A stretch of DNA of 58,852 nt from Anaerolineaceae bacterium (GCA_007693385.1 REDR01000060.1:1-58852); one strand, 5' to 3'; numbered from the stretch's first letter, positions 34,495-45,100 are shown. Made by a program: numbers and translations. The notes: generated by a model from the letters alone, not told the origin.

Positions 34495-35672
34495 TCGGTG
34501 AAGCCGCTAATCCGCAGGATAGAGCCGGTGATGCGCGTGCGGCCATCCGGCCCGATGATCGGGCGTCCGGGCGTGCCCTGCCCGACGGAGACATACAGCG
34601 CCCCGTCGTGATAGGTGATGTTACTCGGCGCGTCCAGCCCATCAGCCAGCACCACCGGATCACCGCCATCCGCCGGATACATCGTCACGCGCCCGCTAAA
34701 GCGCGGATACCCGCCCGCATCCGGCGGCGCTTCCGTGTCCATTAGCGGGAAGTTGCGCGGCATCACGGCGGCAGGCCAGCCCGTCGTCATCTCCACCGTG
34801 TAGATATTGCCCGCCCCGTCAATATCGACATCGACAGCCGTCGTCAGCCCGCCGATTTCGACGCGCCATTCGCCGCTCTGCGGATTCAGGCGGATGATGC
34901 GGGCGGCTTCCGGCATGTAGGCGATCACCGAGCCGTAATAGTCGCGGTTCTGGCCGGAAAACAGCGCGACCAGTAGATCACCGTTGCGCGGGTCACGCGC
35001 CAGCCCCGCCGGTACGGATTCCTGCCCATCTTCCAGCGCTTCAAACACCGCGATGCCGGTCACTTCGCCGTCTATCGTCACCGCGCTCACGCGGTTCAGC
35101 CCGCTTTCCGCCACGTACAGCAGATCGTCATCAGGATCGTATACCAGCGCGTTCATGGTGGCATTGCGGACGGCGACCTCATAACGCGCCCATTCCGGCT
35201 CAGGCGTCAAGCCCATCAACGCGATACCGCGTGGCCGTCCATCGGCGACATATCCCATCGCGGGGTCGTCCTGTGTGAAGAATACGCGGCCATCATCCAG
35301 CAAGATCAAATCGCCCAACCCGCCGACTTCATCCTGTCCGGTGCCGAACTCGGTCAGCGCGTTGTAGTTGCCCACGCAACAAAACGCCATATCGCGCTGG
35401 TCGAAGTAGCCGTCGCCGTTGCTATCGCTGAAAACGCGAATTGTGCCGCGTCCGTTGCGCGGGCGGGCGCTCCCGTCGCCTGCTTCCGCCACCAGCAGGC
35501 GGCCATCGGGCATGACCGCCACGCCACGCGGGTTATCCAGTCCGCTTGCGATGGTCTGCGTGATGATCGTCGTGTCGTCGGTTTGCTCCTCAGCGATGGC
35601 GCCACCGACGAAGGCGATCAATAGCAATGCTCCAGCCAATGTGAGAGTCAGTATAAATCTTTTTATGTGCAT
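34491..35672 (-). CDS. Secreted ScyD/ScyE-like beta-propeller protein
   Basis: A 393-residue exported protein with a signal peptide (LTLTLAGALLLIAFVGGAIA). Repeated blade motifs such as GLDNPRGVAVMPDGRLLVAEAG, NALVYDPDDDLLYVAESG and AVDVDIDGAGNIYTVEM indicate an NHL- or ScyD-type propeller. One loop (DSNGDGYFDQRD) matches an EF-hand/dockerin-like calcium site. No catalytic residues are recognised. Two Cys in FCCVGN could form a disulfide. The ATG starting the signal peptide is taken as start. Confidence 0.7.
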   Translation of the reverse strand: MHIKRFILTLTLAGALLLIAFVGGAIAEEQTDDTTIITQTIASGLDNPRGVAVMPDGRLLVAEAGDGSARPRNGRGTIRVFSDSNGDGYFDQRDMAFCCVGNYNALTEFGTGQDEVGGLGDLILLDDGRVFFTQDDPAMGYVADGRPRGIALMGLTPEPEWARYEVAVRNATMNALVYDPDDDLLYVAESGLNRVSAVTIDGEVTGIAVFEALEDGQESVPAGLARDPRNGDLLVALFSGQNRDYYGSVIAYMPEAARIIRLNPQSGEWRVEIGGLTTAVDVDIDGAGNIYTVEMTTGWPAAVMPRNFPLMDTEAPPDAGGYPRFSGRVTMYPADGGDPVVLADGLDAPSNITYHDGALYVSVGQGTPGRPIIGPDGRTRITGSILRISGFTD

Positions 35673-35741
35673 GATGAATCTATTCCATTGCGAACAACAA
35701 AGAAGTAACGAATCGCTATGGTAACATCGTCTATACGTAAC

Positions 35742-35757
35742 GGGTATGGGCATACCC
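35742..35757. promoter_or_regulatory. Palindromic operator candidate
   Basis: GGGTATG and CATACCC flank two bases, 29 bp upstream of the glyoxalase-fold dioxygenase gene, in the divergent control region. The regulator is unknown. Confidence 0.4.
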
Positions 35758-35786
35758 TGACAATTTGAATGAGGAGAGAGACCGAC

Positions 35787-36740
35787 ATGCAATTACACGG
35801 ATTACATCATGTGACCGCCGTCACCAAATACATCGGCGATAACTTGAAATTCTACACGGAGACGCTCGGCTTGCGTCTGGTCAAGAAAACGGTGAATCAG
35901 GATGATGTTAGCGCCTATCATCTGTTTTACGCGGATAGAGTCGGCACGCCGGGCACGGATATGACGTTCTTCGACTGGCCGCAGGTGATAAAAGAACGGC
36001 GCGGCACGGATAGCATCGTCAATACGCAGTTCCGCGTTAACGGGCGGGCGGCGCTCGACTATTGGGCGGGGCGCTTCGATGAGTTGGGCGTGGCGCATCA
36101 CGGCATCGAGTCCTTCGCCGGACGCGATATTTTGCGCTTTGAGGACGCCGAAGGCCAGCGCATGACGCTAGTCGATGATGGCGGCGAAGCATGGGAGGGC
36201 GAAGCGTGGGAAGGCGCGGGCGTTCCGGCTGAATATGCCTTGCGCGGATTCTTCGCGGCGACGCTCTCCGTGCCCAAGCTGGACGTATTGGAGCCGTTCC
36301 TGATTCAACTGATGAACCTGCAACGTGCCGACCAGTACCCCAGCCTTGATAATCCCGACGAGACAGTGACCATCTACACGATGGACGGCGGCGGCGCGGG
36401 TAAGGAGCTACACGTCATCGAACAGCCGGGCCAGCCCATCGCACGGTTAGGCGCGGGCGGCGTGCATCATATCGCCTTCCGCTTGCGCGATGATGCGGAG
36501 CAGGCGGCATGGGTGGATCGCGTCGGCAAAATGGGCGTGCCGAGTTCCGGCGTCGTCAATCGTTATTACTTCCGTTCGCTGTATTTCCGCATCTCGAACG
36601 GTATCTTGATTGAACTGGCGACGGATGAACCCGGCTTCGCGGTGGATGAATCGCCGGAAGAGCTGGGGCAAAGTCTGGCCTTGCCCCCGTTTTTGGAGCC
36701 GCGCCGCGAGCAAATCGAAGCCGGCCTTAAGCCGATTTAG
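35787..36740 (+). CDS. Ring-cleaving dioxygenase / glyoxalase-superfamily protein (MhqO-like)
   Basis: A 317-residue vicinal-oxygen-chelate protein with two glyoxalase-like modules. Module 1 starts LHGLHHVTAVT with a metal His; module 2 has GGVHHIAFRLRDDAE, and the distal Glu is in ISNGILIELATDEPGF. This layout is typical of MhqO/MhqA and related putative extradiol dioxygenases often induced by quinones. GAGGAG precedes the ATG at position 35787, so the upstream ATG inside that site is rejected. It overlaps the kinase gene on the other strand by 4 bp. Confidence 0.82.
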   Translation: MQLHGLHHVTAVTKYIGDNLKFYTETLGLRLVKKTVNQDDVSAYHLFYADRVGTPGTDMTFFDWPQVIKERRGTDSIVNTQFRVNGRAALDYWAGRFDELGVAHHGIESFAGRDILRFEDAEGQRMTLVDDGGEAWEGEAWEGAGVPAEYALRGFFAATLSVPKLDVLEPFLIQLMNLQRADQYPSLDNPDETVTIYTMDGGGAGKELHVIEQPGQPIARLGAGGVHHIAFRLRDDAEQAAWVDRVGKMGVPSSGVVNRYYFRSLYFRISNGILIELATDEPGFAVDESPEELGQSLALPPFLEPRREQIEAGLKPI

Positions 36741-38485
36741 TCCAGCTTTTCGCCCGGCGATGTCGGGTGATAGTCTTTGAGGATTGATCCGCCGATGAAT
36801 TCGCGCAGTAGCGATGTATCGGGGATCAATCCGAGATGGTGCGGCGCGAGTGGGCGCACCCACGTCAGGAATGATAGCAGGCGCTTGGCTTCGATGTGGG
36901 CTGGAATATCGCGCTTGACCTGCAACAGCAGGGATTCCACCATCGGCCTCAGCGCGGCCAGTTCATACACCAACGCGCTATCAAACATGCTGTCCGCGTT
37001 TTCCTGATACGGGAAGATGTTGCGCCGTTCGCCGCGCCGCACGCTCGACCAGCGCTCTAGTGTGTCCGTCGCGGTGTAGCCGCGTGTCCGCGCATCGCGC
37101 ACGATGCGCCGCAACAGGCGTACATCGGTTGTCGGCACGCGGTTATGGTTGTCAATGTTGAGTTGCGTCAGCGCGGAGACGTACACGCGATGAATCACAT
37201 TACGCTTGACATCCGGCACAAGATTGGGATTTAGCCCGTGAATGCCCTCCACGACCAGAATTTGATTTTCGCTGAGCCGTGCCGCCCGATCCGGGACGCT
37301 CTGGCCGGTCAGGAAGTCGAAGCGCGGCAGGATCACTTCCTCACCGGCGGTCAATGCCTGTAAATGCTGGTTGAACAGGCTGAGGTTGATCGCCTCTAGC
37401 GCTTCAAAGTTATAGTTGCCGTCCTCATCAAGCGGCGTGAACTTACGATCCACGAAGTAATTATCCAGTTCCAGCGTGAACGGGCGCAGGCCATGCGCCA
37501 ACAACTGAATCGCCAGCCGCTTAGAAAATGTGGTCTTGCCTGACGACGACGGCCCGGCGATCAACACCAGCCGCGTGCCTTCACTCTGATGGCGTCGTTC
37601 GATCTCCCCGGCGATGTTGGCGATGTTCTGCTCGTGCAGGGCTTCCGCCACCAGCATAATCTCGTTGAGCCGCTTCTCCTCCCCGACCAGCCGATTCAGC
37701 CGCCCCACGTCCTCTATGCCCATGCGTAATAGCCACTCGTCCGCCTGACTGAACACGCGCCCCAGCTTATCGTAAGCGCGGATGGGGCGCAGGATGCCCG
37801 GCGCGTCCTTGCGCGGATATTGCAGGATGAAGCCGGTCGGCGTCCAGATCAGGCGAAAATGCTTTAACGCGCCGGTGGAAGGGAGCATATAGCCGTAGTA
37901 GGTATCTTCGCGCCCCAGCAGTTCATACAGCATCAGCGACGGGCGTTCGCGCTGTTCTAGCAGGCGCACCTTGTCCTGTTCGTCGCGGGCGGCGAATAGG
38001 GCGCGTATTTCTTCCAGCGAGGCTTCGCGCTTGGTGATCGGCGCATCGGCTGAGACGATCTCGCGCATGTGCGCCTCAAGGCGGCCTAAATCCTGCGGAT
38101 TGAAGGGCGGCGCGTTCAACCGTGTGCAATAAAAGCCGCCATCCGGCACAGCATAGCGCACGCTGATTTGTGTACCCGGCCAGACTTTATCCGCCGCCGT
38201 CACCATCAAGAAGACCAGCGAGCGCCGGTAGATGCGCCCGCCGTCGCTGGTATCCAGCAGAACCGGCGCGATGTTCACATCACGCTTGATCGGATAATCT
38301 AACTCGCGCAATTGCCCGTCGATAATCGCCCCCATGATCGGCGCGGCGTATTCCAGATCACCATCTGCCGCCTCAAGGAATTCGCCCGCCGTCGTGCCCA
38401 CCGCGCCTTCTAATATATGTTCGGGCGAAAATGTCGCACGGATATGAGTCCGCGCCTGTGATTTGCTAATCTGCGTAGAAGGCAT
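36737..38485 (-). CDS. TGS/ThrRS-like domain fused to uridine kinase-family P-loop kinase
   Basis: A 582-residue fusion. The first 70 residues resemble a TGS domain and residues 75-200 the second additional (editing-like) domain of threonyl-tRNA synthetase. A linker follows (200-300), then a phosphoribulokinase/uridine kinase domain with Walker A LIAGPSSSGKTTFSKRL (about 308-324), DNYFVDRKFTP and ILVVEGIHGLN. Such fusions are annotated as nucleoside kinases; the natural substrate is uncertain. AAGGAT precedes the ATG. A 7-bp inverted repeat (TGACAAC, GTTGTCA) lies about 25-50 bp upstream. Confidence 0.8.
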   Translation of the reverse strand: MPSTQISKSQARTHIRATFSPEHILEGAVGTTAGEFLEAADGDLEYAAPIMGAIIDGQLRELDYPIKRDVNIAPVLLDTSDGGRIYRRSLVFLMVTAADKVWPGTQISVRYAVPDGGFYCTRLNAPPFNPQDLGRLEAHMREIVSADAPITKREASLEEIRALFAARDEQDKVRLLEQRERPSLMLYELLGREDTYYGYMLPSTGALKHFRLIWTPTGFILQYPRKDAPGILRPIRAYDKLGRVFSQADEWLLRMGIEDVGRLNRLVGEEKRLNEIMLVAEALHEQNIANIAGEIERRHQSEGTRLVLIAGPSSSGKTTFSKRLAIQLLAHGLRPFTLELDNYFVDRKFTPLDEDGNYNFEALEAINLSLFNQHLQALTAGEEVILPRFDFLTGQSVPDRAARLSENQILVVEGIHGLNPNLVPDVKRNVIHRVYVSALTQLNIDNHNRVPTTDVRLLRRIVRDARTRGYTATDTLERWSSVRRGERRNIFPYQENADSMFDSALVYELAALRPMVESLLLQVKRDIPAHIEAKRLLSFLTWVRPLAPHHLGLIPDTSLLREFIGGSILKDYHPTSPGEKLD

Positions 38486-38511
38486 TATATTTATCCTTAG
38501 ACTGTACGGCA

Positions 38512-38537
38512 TGACAACGTGTTTTTTACGGTTGTCA
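38512..38537. repeat. Inverted repeat upstream of the kinase fusion
   Basis: TGACAAC and GTTGTCA are separated by 12 bases that include a T-run. It could be an operator or a short hairpin in the divergent control region before the FHA gene. Confidence 0.35.
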
Positions 38538-38687
38538 GCCTAAAAATTTATAAAATCCGGCTTAACACGCCCTAATTCATGATACAATACGGGGCATCAA
38601 GGGGGAATGCGGCAATCCATGATTTTCACTGTGTCGGCCGGCATCGTATGTTATCGCAAACCATAAGACGATCAAGAGGATGATGAG

Positions 38688-39140
38688 ATGACATCACAAT
38701 CCGATAAGAAGAAGCGCGACAAGGATACCGCAATCCTCTCCACCGATTCATTGAACTCCCTGCACAATGAACGGACGCGCAATTTTCGCCGTTATGCTGA
38801 TTCGCCACAGGGCAAACGCGAGATCGTGTTGTTGATACGCGGTACGGTGGAAACTGTCCAGTTAGCGCCGGAGCAAAAGCTGATTTTAGGACGCCTTGAC
38901 TCCACTGGGCGCGGGCGTGTTGATGTCGATTTGACCGAATACGGCGCGGTTGATCGCGGTGTCTCCCGCGAGCATTGCACCCTGCAACTGGGCGATGGCG
39001 TGGTGTTCATCACCGATATGGACAGCACCAACGGCACGTTCATCAACGGCAACCGCCTACCATCCGGCCACCCGTGTCCCTTCCACAAAGGCGACGAACT
39101 GGTGCTGGGTCGTTTGATCGTGCAGGTACTTTTCCGATGA
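38688..39140 (+). CDS. FHA domain protein
   Basis: A 150-residue cytoplasmic protein. A charged, disordered N-terminal part (DKKKRDKDTAILSTDSLNSL) is followed by a forkhead-associated domain (about residues 62-148). Conserved FHA points are LILGRLDS, the Ser-Arg-Glu-His of VSREHCTLQ, and the Asn-Gly of DSTNGTFINGNRL. FHA domains bind phosphothreonine peptides. No Ser/Thr kinase gene is in this window. The Thr-containing N-terminal tail might itself be a phosphorylation site, as in GarA-like proteins. GAGG precedes the ATG. Confidence 0.85.
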   Translation: MTSQSDKKKRDKDTAILSTDSLNSLHNERTRNFRRYADSPQGKREIVLLIRGTVETVQLAPEQKLILGRLDSTGRGRVDVDLTEYGAVDRGVSREHCTLQLGDGVVFITDMDSTNGTFINGNRLPSGHPCPFHKGDELVLGRLIVQVLFR

Positions 39141-39188
39141 ACTCCTGCTGGACAGATGTTATAATCGACGCAATCGGGAGAAAAACAT

Positions 39189-39755
39189 ATGTCCAGACAC
39201 TACCAACCGTATCTAAAAGAAGTGCTGATTGATGAGGAAAGCCTACAGGCGCGTATCGCGCAGTTAGGCGCGGCTATCTCGGAAGATTATGCCGGTTGTC
39301 GTGACCTCATCTTGATCTGCGTGTTAAAAGGCGGCGTGATGTTTCTGGCGGATTTGACGCGCCATATCGACGTACCGCACGAGATTGACTTCATGGCGGT
39401 ATCCAGCTATGGCAAAGGCGCCCGCCAGTCCTCAAAGACCATCCGCATTGACATGGATTTGAGCGCGAATTTATCCGGAAAACACGTACTCATCGTGGAA
39501 GACATCATCGACAGCGGCCATACGCTGGATTTCGTGCTTCCCATGCTCAGCGCTCGCGCTCCGGCCAGCTTGCGCCTGTGTACCCTGCTCAACAAACAAT
39601 CGCGCCGCGAAGTCGAAATCCCCGTAGACTACATCGGATTTGAAATTGAAGATCGCTTCGTGTTCGGCTATGGGCTTGATCTTGACGAGAAGTTCCGTAA
39701 CCTGCCGTTTATCGGCGTGGTTGATCTGGACGCGCTACGGGAGAATCCGCTATGA
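39189..39755 (+). CDS. hpt: Hypoxanthine phosphoribosyltransferase
   Basis: A 188-residue purine salvage enzyme that joins hypoxanthine or guanine to PRPP. The PRPP motif is VLIVEDIIDSGHTL (about 97-110), the first loop is VLKGGVMFLADL, the flexible loop has SSYGKGARQSS, and the purine-binding part is DYIGFEIEDRFVFGYGLD. GGGAG precedes the ATG. Its stop overlaps the start of the CCA transferase gene by 4 bp. Confidence 0.93.
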   Translation: MSRHYQPYLKEVLIDEESLQARIAQLGAAISEDYAGCRDLILICVLKGGVMFLADLTRHIDVPHEIDFMAVSSYGKGARQSSKTIRIDMDLSANLSGKHVLIVEDIIDSGHTLDFVLPMLSARAPASLRLCTLLNKQSRREVEIPVDYIGFEIEDRFVFGYGLDLDEKFRNLPFIGVVDLDALRENPL

Positions 39756-41197
39756 GCGATATGACGCCACGCCCGCCGCGCCGCCCGTTAGTGTGGCCGG
39801 ATGCGGTGTATGACTTACAAGAAGCGCTCTCTGCGTTCTCCGCGCCGGTCTATATCGTCGGCGGGGCGGTGCGTGATGCCTACATGGGACGTCCCGTGCA
39901 TGATCTGGATTTTGCCACGCTGGGCAATCCGATCAAGATCGCCCGCCACATTGCCGACGCTTTCGACGGCGACGTGTACGTGATGGACGCCGAGCGCGGC
40001 GTCGCTCGTGCGATGATTGACCGTCCGGATGGTCGCTACGTGGTGGATGTGGCGGCGTTTCGCGGTCTGGATTTGCTGGCTGACCTGACCATGCGTGACT
40101 TCACGTTCAACGCGATAGCGGTGCATCTACAGGGCGACCTGACGCAGATTATCGACCCGCTAGACGGCGGCACGGATTTATTCGATAAAGTTCTGCGGCA
40201 GTGTAGCGATTCGACCTTCCGCGATGATCCCCTGCGCGTGCTACGTGCCATCCGCCAGAGCGTGCAATTCAGCGCCCGCATCGAGCCGCGCACGCTGGCC
40301 GGCCTGCGGCTGTCCGTCGAGTCGTTGCCGGTGGTATCCGCCGAGCGCCTGCGCGACGAATTCTTCAAGATATTGAGCCTGCCGCGTGCGTCGCAGGCGT
40401 TGCGCGTGGCGTCGCGGCTGGGTGTGCTGGAGGCCATTGTGCCGGAATTGTTCCCGTTGCGCGATGTGCCGTCGCCCACCGGCGGCGATATGTGGGACGC
40501 GACGCTGTTCGCGCTGGATAAGATGCAAGCCATCCTCAAGACGATCAGCCCCCAGCGCACCGACCTGACCGCTTCCGTGTTTGATCTGGGCATGATGGTC
40601 ATGGCGCTGGATTATTTCCGCCCGAAATTACAGGCGCACATCACCGCTATGTGGCCGGATGACCGTTCCCATGCCGCCCTGCTGAGTTTCGCCGCGCTGT
40701 ATTACCTGACCGCCACCCCGCACACCGAGTTAGACGCGGTGGAGATGATCGGGCGACGGGCGCGGGCGTTGCGCCTTAGCGCCGATGAAATCCGCCGCTT
40801 GCGGCTGTTGGTGGGTGCGTATCGTCAGCCGCTTCAAACGCCGGTTGATGACCTGTCCGTGCATCGCTTCTGGCATCGCTACGGTGAGGTCGGCGTCGAT
40901 TTGTGTCTGCTGGCGATGGCGGCGCATCTGGCCGAGCAGGGCGTCGAACTCGATCAGGATGAGTGGATCGCATTGCTGGAACGCCTGCGCGTGTTGCTGT
41001 TCGCGTATTATGAGCGCTACGAAGAGATCGTCGCGCCGCCGCCACTGCTCAGTGGCGCGGACTTGATCGAGGCGCTGGCGCTGGCGCCCGGCAAGCAGAT
41101 CGGCCAATTGCTGGATGTCATCCGCGAGGCGCAAGTCACCGGCGAAGTCAGCACCCGCGACGCGGCGCTGGCGCTAGCACGCGGCCTGATCGACTGA
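39752..41197 (+). CDS. CCA-adding tRNA nucleotidyltransferase / poly(A) polymerase family protein
   Basis: A 481-residue class II nucleotidyltransferase. The head domain has IVGGAVRDAYMGRPVHDLDFAT with the catalytic Asp pair, RDFTFNAIAV, and FRDDPLRVLRAIRQSVQF. The neck and tail are helical, with an HD-like segment and C-terminal repeats. It probably adds or repairs the CCA end, which is needed since the two serine tRNAs in this window do not encode it; a poly(A) polymerase or A-adding role cannot be excluded. It starts with ATGA overlapping the hpt stop. Confidence 0.85.
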   Translation: MSDMTPRPPRRPLVWPDAVYDLQEALSAFSAPVYIVGGAVRDAYMGRPVHDLDFATLGNPIKIARHIADAFDGDVYVMDAERGVARAMIDRPDGRYVVDVAAFRGLDLLADLTMRDFTFNAIAVHLQGDLTQIIDPLDGGTDLFDKVLRQCSDSTFRDDPLRVLRAIRQSVQFSARIEPRTLAGLRLSVESLPVVSAERLRDEFFKILSLPRASQALRVASRLGVLEAIVPELFPLRDVPSPTGGDMWDATLFALDKMQAILKTISPQRTDLTASVFDLGMMVMALDYFRPKLQAHITAMWPDDRSHAALLSFAALYYLTATPHTELDAVEMIGRRARALRLSADEIRRLRLLVGAYRQPLQTPVDDLSVHRFWHRYGEVGVDLCLLAMAAHLAEQGVELDQDEWIALLERLRVLLFAYYERYEEIVAPPPLLSGADLIEALALAPGKQIGQLLDVIREAQVTGEVSTRDAALALARGLID

Positions 41198-41249
41198 ACT
41201 ATCCGAACGAACGTCAAACAACCTCATTGACCGGAAGAGTAGACTAAAC

Positions 41250-41987
41250 ATGAGCAATGATAAACGCTTTGCCCTGCGTGCCAATATTTTTGTGTTGCGA
41301 CTGGCGCGAAATTGGCTACGCATCGCGCTGACGGTGCTATCGATTTACGTCATGCTTCCCATCGCCGCGCCAACGTTGATGCGACTGGGTATCGAAGGTC
41401 CCGCCCGCGTCATCTACACGATCTACACGCCATTCTGTCATCAACTGCCGTTCCGTTCGCTGTTCCTGTACGGTGAACAGGTCGCCTATCCGCGCTTTAA
41501 CGTGCCGAACACCAGCTTGCGCCCGTTTGAAGACTTCGCGGCTGATCTGCCGGAATTCGCCGGTCTGGACATCTACGCTTTTAACGTGGACATCCTCAAC
41601 GCGGGGCGGCGCTTTTATGGTAACGAGCAGATGGGCTATAAGATGACGTTGTGTGCGCGGGACATCTTCATCTATGGCGCATTGCTGGCGGTAGGGCTGG
41701 TGTATGCGATACCGGCTGTGCGCCGACGATTGCGCCCGGTGCCGTTGTGGTTGTACGTGTTTCTGGGATTGGGGCCGATTGGCATAGACGGCTTCAGCCA
41801 GCTACTCAGCTATCCGCCGTTTGAGTGGTGGCCGGTGCGCGAAACTGGCCCGTCATTCCGCGTGCTGACCGGCGCGGTGTTCGGCGCGATGACCGGTTGG
41901 CTAGGCTTCCCATATCTGGAAGACTCCTTCAAGCAGACGCAATACGTCATCGAATCCAAGCTGAGGCGGGCGAACATCGACGTTTGA
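41250..41987 (+). CDS. DUF2085 membrane protein
   Basis: A 245-residue membrane protein with about four helices. The DUF2085 marks are FCHQLPFRSLFLYGEQVAYP, LCARDIFIYGALLAV and PIGIDGFSQLLSYP. His and Cys in FCHQ and the later Cys-Ala-Arg-Asp could bind a metal, as suggested for this family, whose function is not known. It lies 52 bp after the CCA transferase gene and is followed by a terminator. Confidence 0.82.
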   Translation: MSNDKRFALRANIFVLRLARNWLRIALTVLSIYVMLPIAAPTLMRLGIEGPARVIYTIYTPFCHQLPFRSLFLYGEQVAYPRFNVPNTSLRPFEDFAADLPEFAGLDIYAFNVDILNAGRRFYGNEQMGYKMTLCARDIFIYGALLAVGLVYAIPAVRRRLRPVPLWLYVFLGLGPIGIDGFSQLLSYPPFEWWPVRETGPSFRVLTGAVFGAMTGWLGFPYLEDSFKQTQYVIESKLRRANIDV

Positions 41988-42029
41988 TCGCACGGTAAAT
42001 CCACAGCGAAGAACCAGACGTACAAAAAA

Positions 42030-42054
42030 GAACCCGATCACTGTGATCGGGTTC
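42030..42054. terminator. Bidirectional terminator between DUF2085 and TadE-like genes
   Basis: GAACCCGATCAC and GTGATCGGGTTC form a near-perfect palindrome around one base, with A-run on the left and TCGTCTT on the right. Confidence 0.85.
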
Positions 42055-42107
42055 TCGTCTTATCTGATTATGGTGCGGCGCACAGCATCACATGCGCTAC
42101 CCGATGA

Positions 42108-45100
42108 TTAACCGGAGCCGCCCTGCTCACCGCCGACACAGGCCGGATCATCCGGGAACTGATCGCAGTATTCCGGATCAGGTTCTGGATCGGGGTCAGG
42201 ATCGGGTGTTGGGTCTGGCGTCGGTACCACCGGCGTCGGTTGTGGGATGACATTACAGCTCACGGTGAATGTGTACGGATTCTTACTGCTATTGACCGAG
42301 TTATTCGGTATGCTCACCGTCGCGGTATACTCGCCGACGGTTGTCGCGTCACAGCGTATGCGTAGCCGCTTCCAATCGCCTTCCTGAACTACTCCGGCTT
42401 GATGGTCGTTGTCGCGTATCGAGAAGCCCGCGCCGTCGATGGTGATATTGTTGATGTCAACCGGGCCGTCGCCGATGCTGTAGATGCGGAAGTCGTGCCG
42501 AGCGGACGAACCGACATTGCGCGTACCGAAGTTGAACGAGCCGGTATTGTGCGGGATGACCGTCGAACCGTTGCTACGCCGCACTTCGAGATCGGGTGCT
42601 GGCTCTTTCACGCGGCAGTTGACCGTGATGCGGTACGGGTTATTGTCCGACGTGTTATTCGGTATTAAGATGTCGGCGCTGTAATCTTCGCTTCTGTCGG
42701 CATCACAGCGCACGTCGAAGTCAGAGCGAGCGCCCGGATTGATGACGTTACTCGGCTGTCTGGTGATGCTCACGCCGCTACCCTCTACCGCCACACGCGG
42801 GTTGCCGGTTAGCTGTAGCGGTGCACCGCCATTGCTAATCACGCCCAAGGTGCGCGTCACGCCGATACCGACGACGGTCTGCGGTAGCGTTGTCGAGCCG
42901 CCGTTGGCGATGTTGTTGTTACCATGTCGCACGATAATGCCCGGATCAGGCGGCGGGGTGGGTGGCGGCGGCGGTTCACCGAACGGCGTGCGTCCGTTGG
43001 GGATTAGCCCGTTGCCGTAGTAGCCTTCGCCATTCGGTAGCAAACACTCGAACCAGAATTCGCCGCTAAACATCCACGCTTCCATATCGAAAGCCTCATC
43101 CAGCCGGAGCGACGTGCCGGAGAAATTCAGGTAGATATAGGCGGAACTCATGGCCGGTACTTCGTAGTTACGAAGCCACGTCCCTTCACCACCCTGACCG
43201 GGGATGTAAGTCGTGCGTGAGGTATCATCTGGCCCGCGCCATACCGGTACAGCGCTGGCGCTATCAAACGCGCCACTGCCGCCTATCGGCCCGGCGATCA
43301 CTTCTTCTAGTTGTAGCTGGCCTATCGACGTGACGCCCGGCGCCTGACTCGGGATGTCATACTCCGATACGAGCGGCTCGGGGTCGTGGTCGAACCAGAA
43401 CAGATCAAAGCCCATCAACGGCGAAGGCACGTTGCGGTAGTTGTCCACGCGCAGACGCACGATGCCGAAACGCTGGAACGTGCTGAAGCTCACGGTGACA
43501 TCCGCCGCACAATCCGGCTCGAAGTCGTCATCAATCGGCGTGGGTATTGGGGTGGCAGTACCGGTCGTTTCATCCGGCGGCGGGATGACTTCGCTGATGG
43601 TGATGGTACAGGTGACCGGACTGGTCGGACTGCTGAACGTCAGTTGCGTGTCGGAGAAGTCGCCCGGCGTCAGCCCGTTGGGGTTGGTCGCCGCGTTATA
43701 AGCCAGACTAGCGCCGACATTGATGAACGTTGCGCGATACAGCGATACCGATTCGCTTTGTCCGGTGATCTGCGAGCCGGGCACTTGCCGTCCGGCACGC
43801 CGCCACAGTCGCAATTCATCCGTGTTGAAATTACCCGGATCGCTCATCAGGATGGGAGATGTCTCCTGAAAGCCCGTCCAGTGTACTTCGCTATTGAGCG
43901 CGGAGGTACGGAGCATCATATTCGGCTTATCGCTTGGCCGCCGCCACGCCAGATTAACCGAGCGCAGTGTGGCGCTGTGGAAGCCGGTGTTGGCGATGCG
44001 GAACTCTACCGCGTTCTGCGTGAAGATGATGTCGCTGATGTTCAGTTGCTCGCAATCGAACGGATCGGGCAACGTGGGCGGCGGCACTTCGGTAGATGTC
44101 TCTTCGGTTGGCTCCGGCTCGTCGGTTCCGTCCGGTGTGCCGTCGCCCGGATCATCGTCCGGCGGCGTGAAGTCACTGGGCGGATCGGGGATCAGCGCGG
44201 CCTGTGGTGCGCCACCCTGCACCGCGTTCAGCGCCCGCGACGTGCGGAACGTCTCGTTGACGCCGGAACGCCGCGCCTGCATGGTGAAGTGGCTGAAGTC
44301 GAATAGCGGCGTAATCAACGGGTGGTTGAACGTGACGATCACGCTGATGCGGTCACCGGGGCCACCGGCATCAATCCACGGCATACCGGCGTTATCGACA
44401 CGCGGCTCGGCATCGCCTATCGCTTCCGGCGGCACTTCGTTGAGCATACAGAAGGGCGGCTCGAACGTGTGCGTGTAATTATTGGGGATGTCGCTCGAAT
44501 CGAAAACCATGTGGAAGCGTGACGGCGATCTGCCATCCATCACGCTAGATTGTGTGTCCAGTTGTGCCCGCGTACTACACACCAGCACATCGAAATAACC
44601 GGCCTGATCGCTACGCGGCTTTTGCGCCTGCCAGCGATGCGCCAGTTGGTTGAATAGCGGTGTCAGCGTGCCGTCCTGTACGCCCGGCTCTAGCGCCAGA
44701 CCTGCCGCGCTACGCCGTGCTACATCATAGATTGAGGAGAGCCGCAGGATGTCGCGCCGCAGTTCCAGATGTTCGGCACTGCCCGGGTCGCAGTTGCGCC
44801 CGTCGTAGTACGTGGCGAACAGGCTTTGCGGCGTTATCTGCCCGCCTTGTGTGTGGACTGTCACCGCGCTGTTGAAGGTATAGCCGACGCGCTGGCCGGG
44901 GCCGTTGTCGAAGTCCTCAACAGTACAGGGGAACAGGCCGAAAAGATCGTACTTGTCGCGGTCATATTGGCCGGTGGTGGTGTAACGCGCCGCTTCGCGG
45001 GCGGCATTTTCCAGCGTCACCCACGCCTGAAAAGCGCGTCCGAATTCAATCGTGCCGAATAGCAACAGGAGCAATACCGGCAGGGTGATGGCGAATTCGA

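Noticed and set aside
43386-44306. Plus-strand open frame of 306 codons inside the TadE-like gene
   Set aside because: It is antisense to a gene with clear TadE and Ig-like features; the product is Arg/Gly/His-rich with no domain, as expected for a GC-driven shadow frame.
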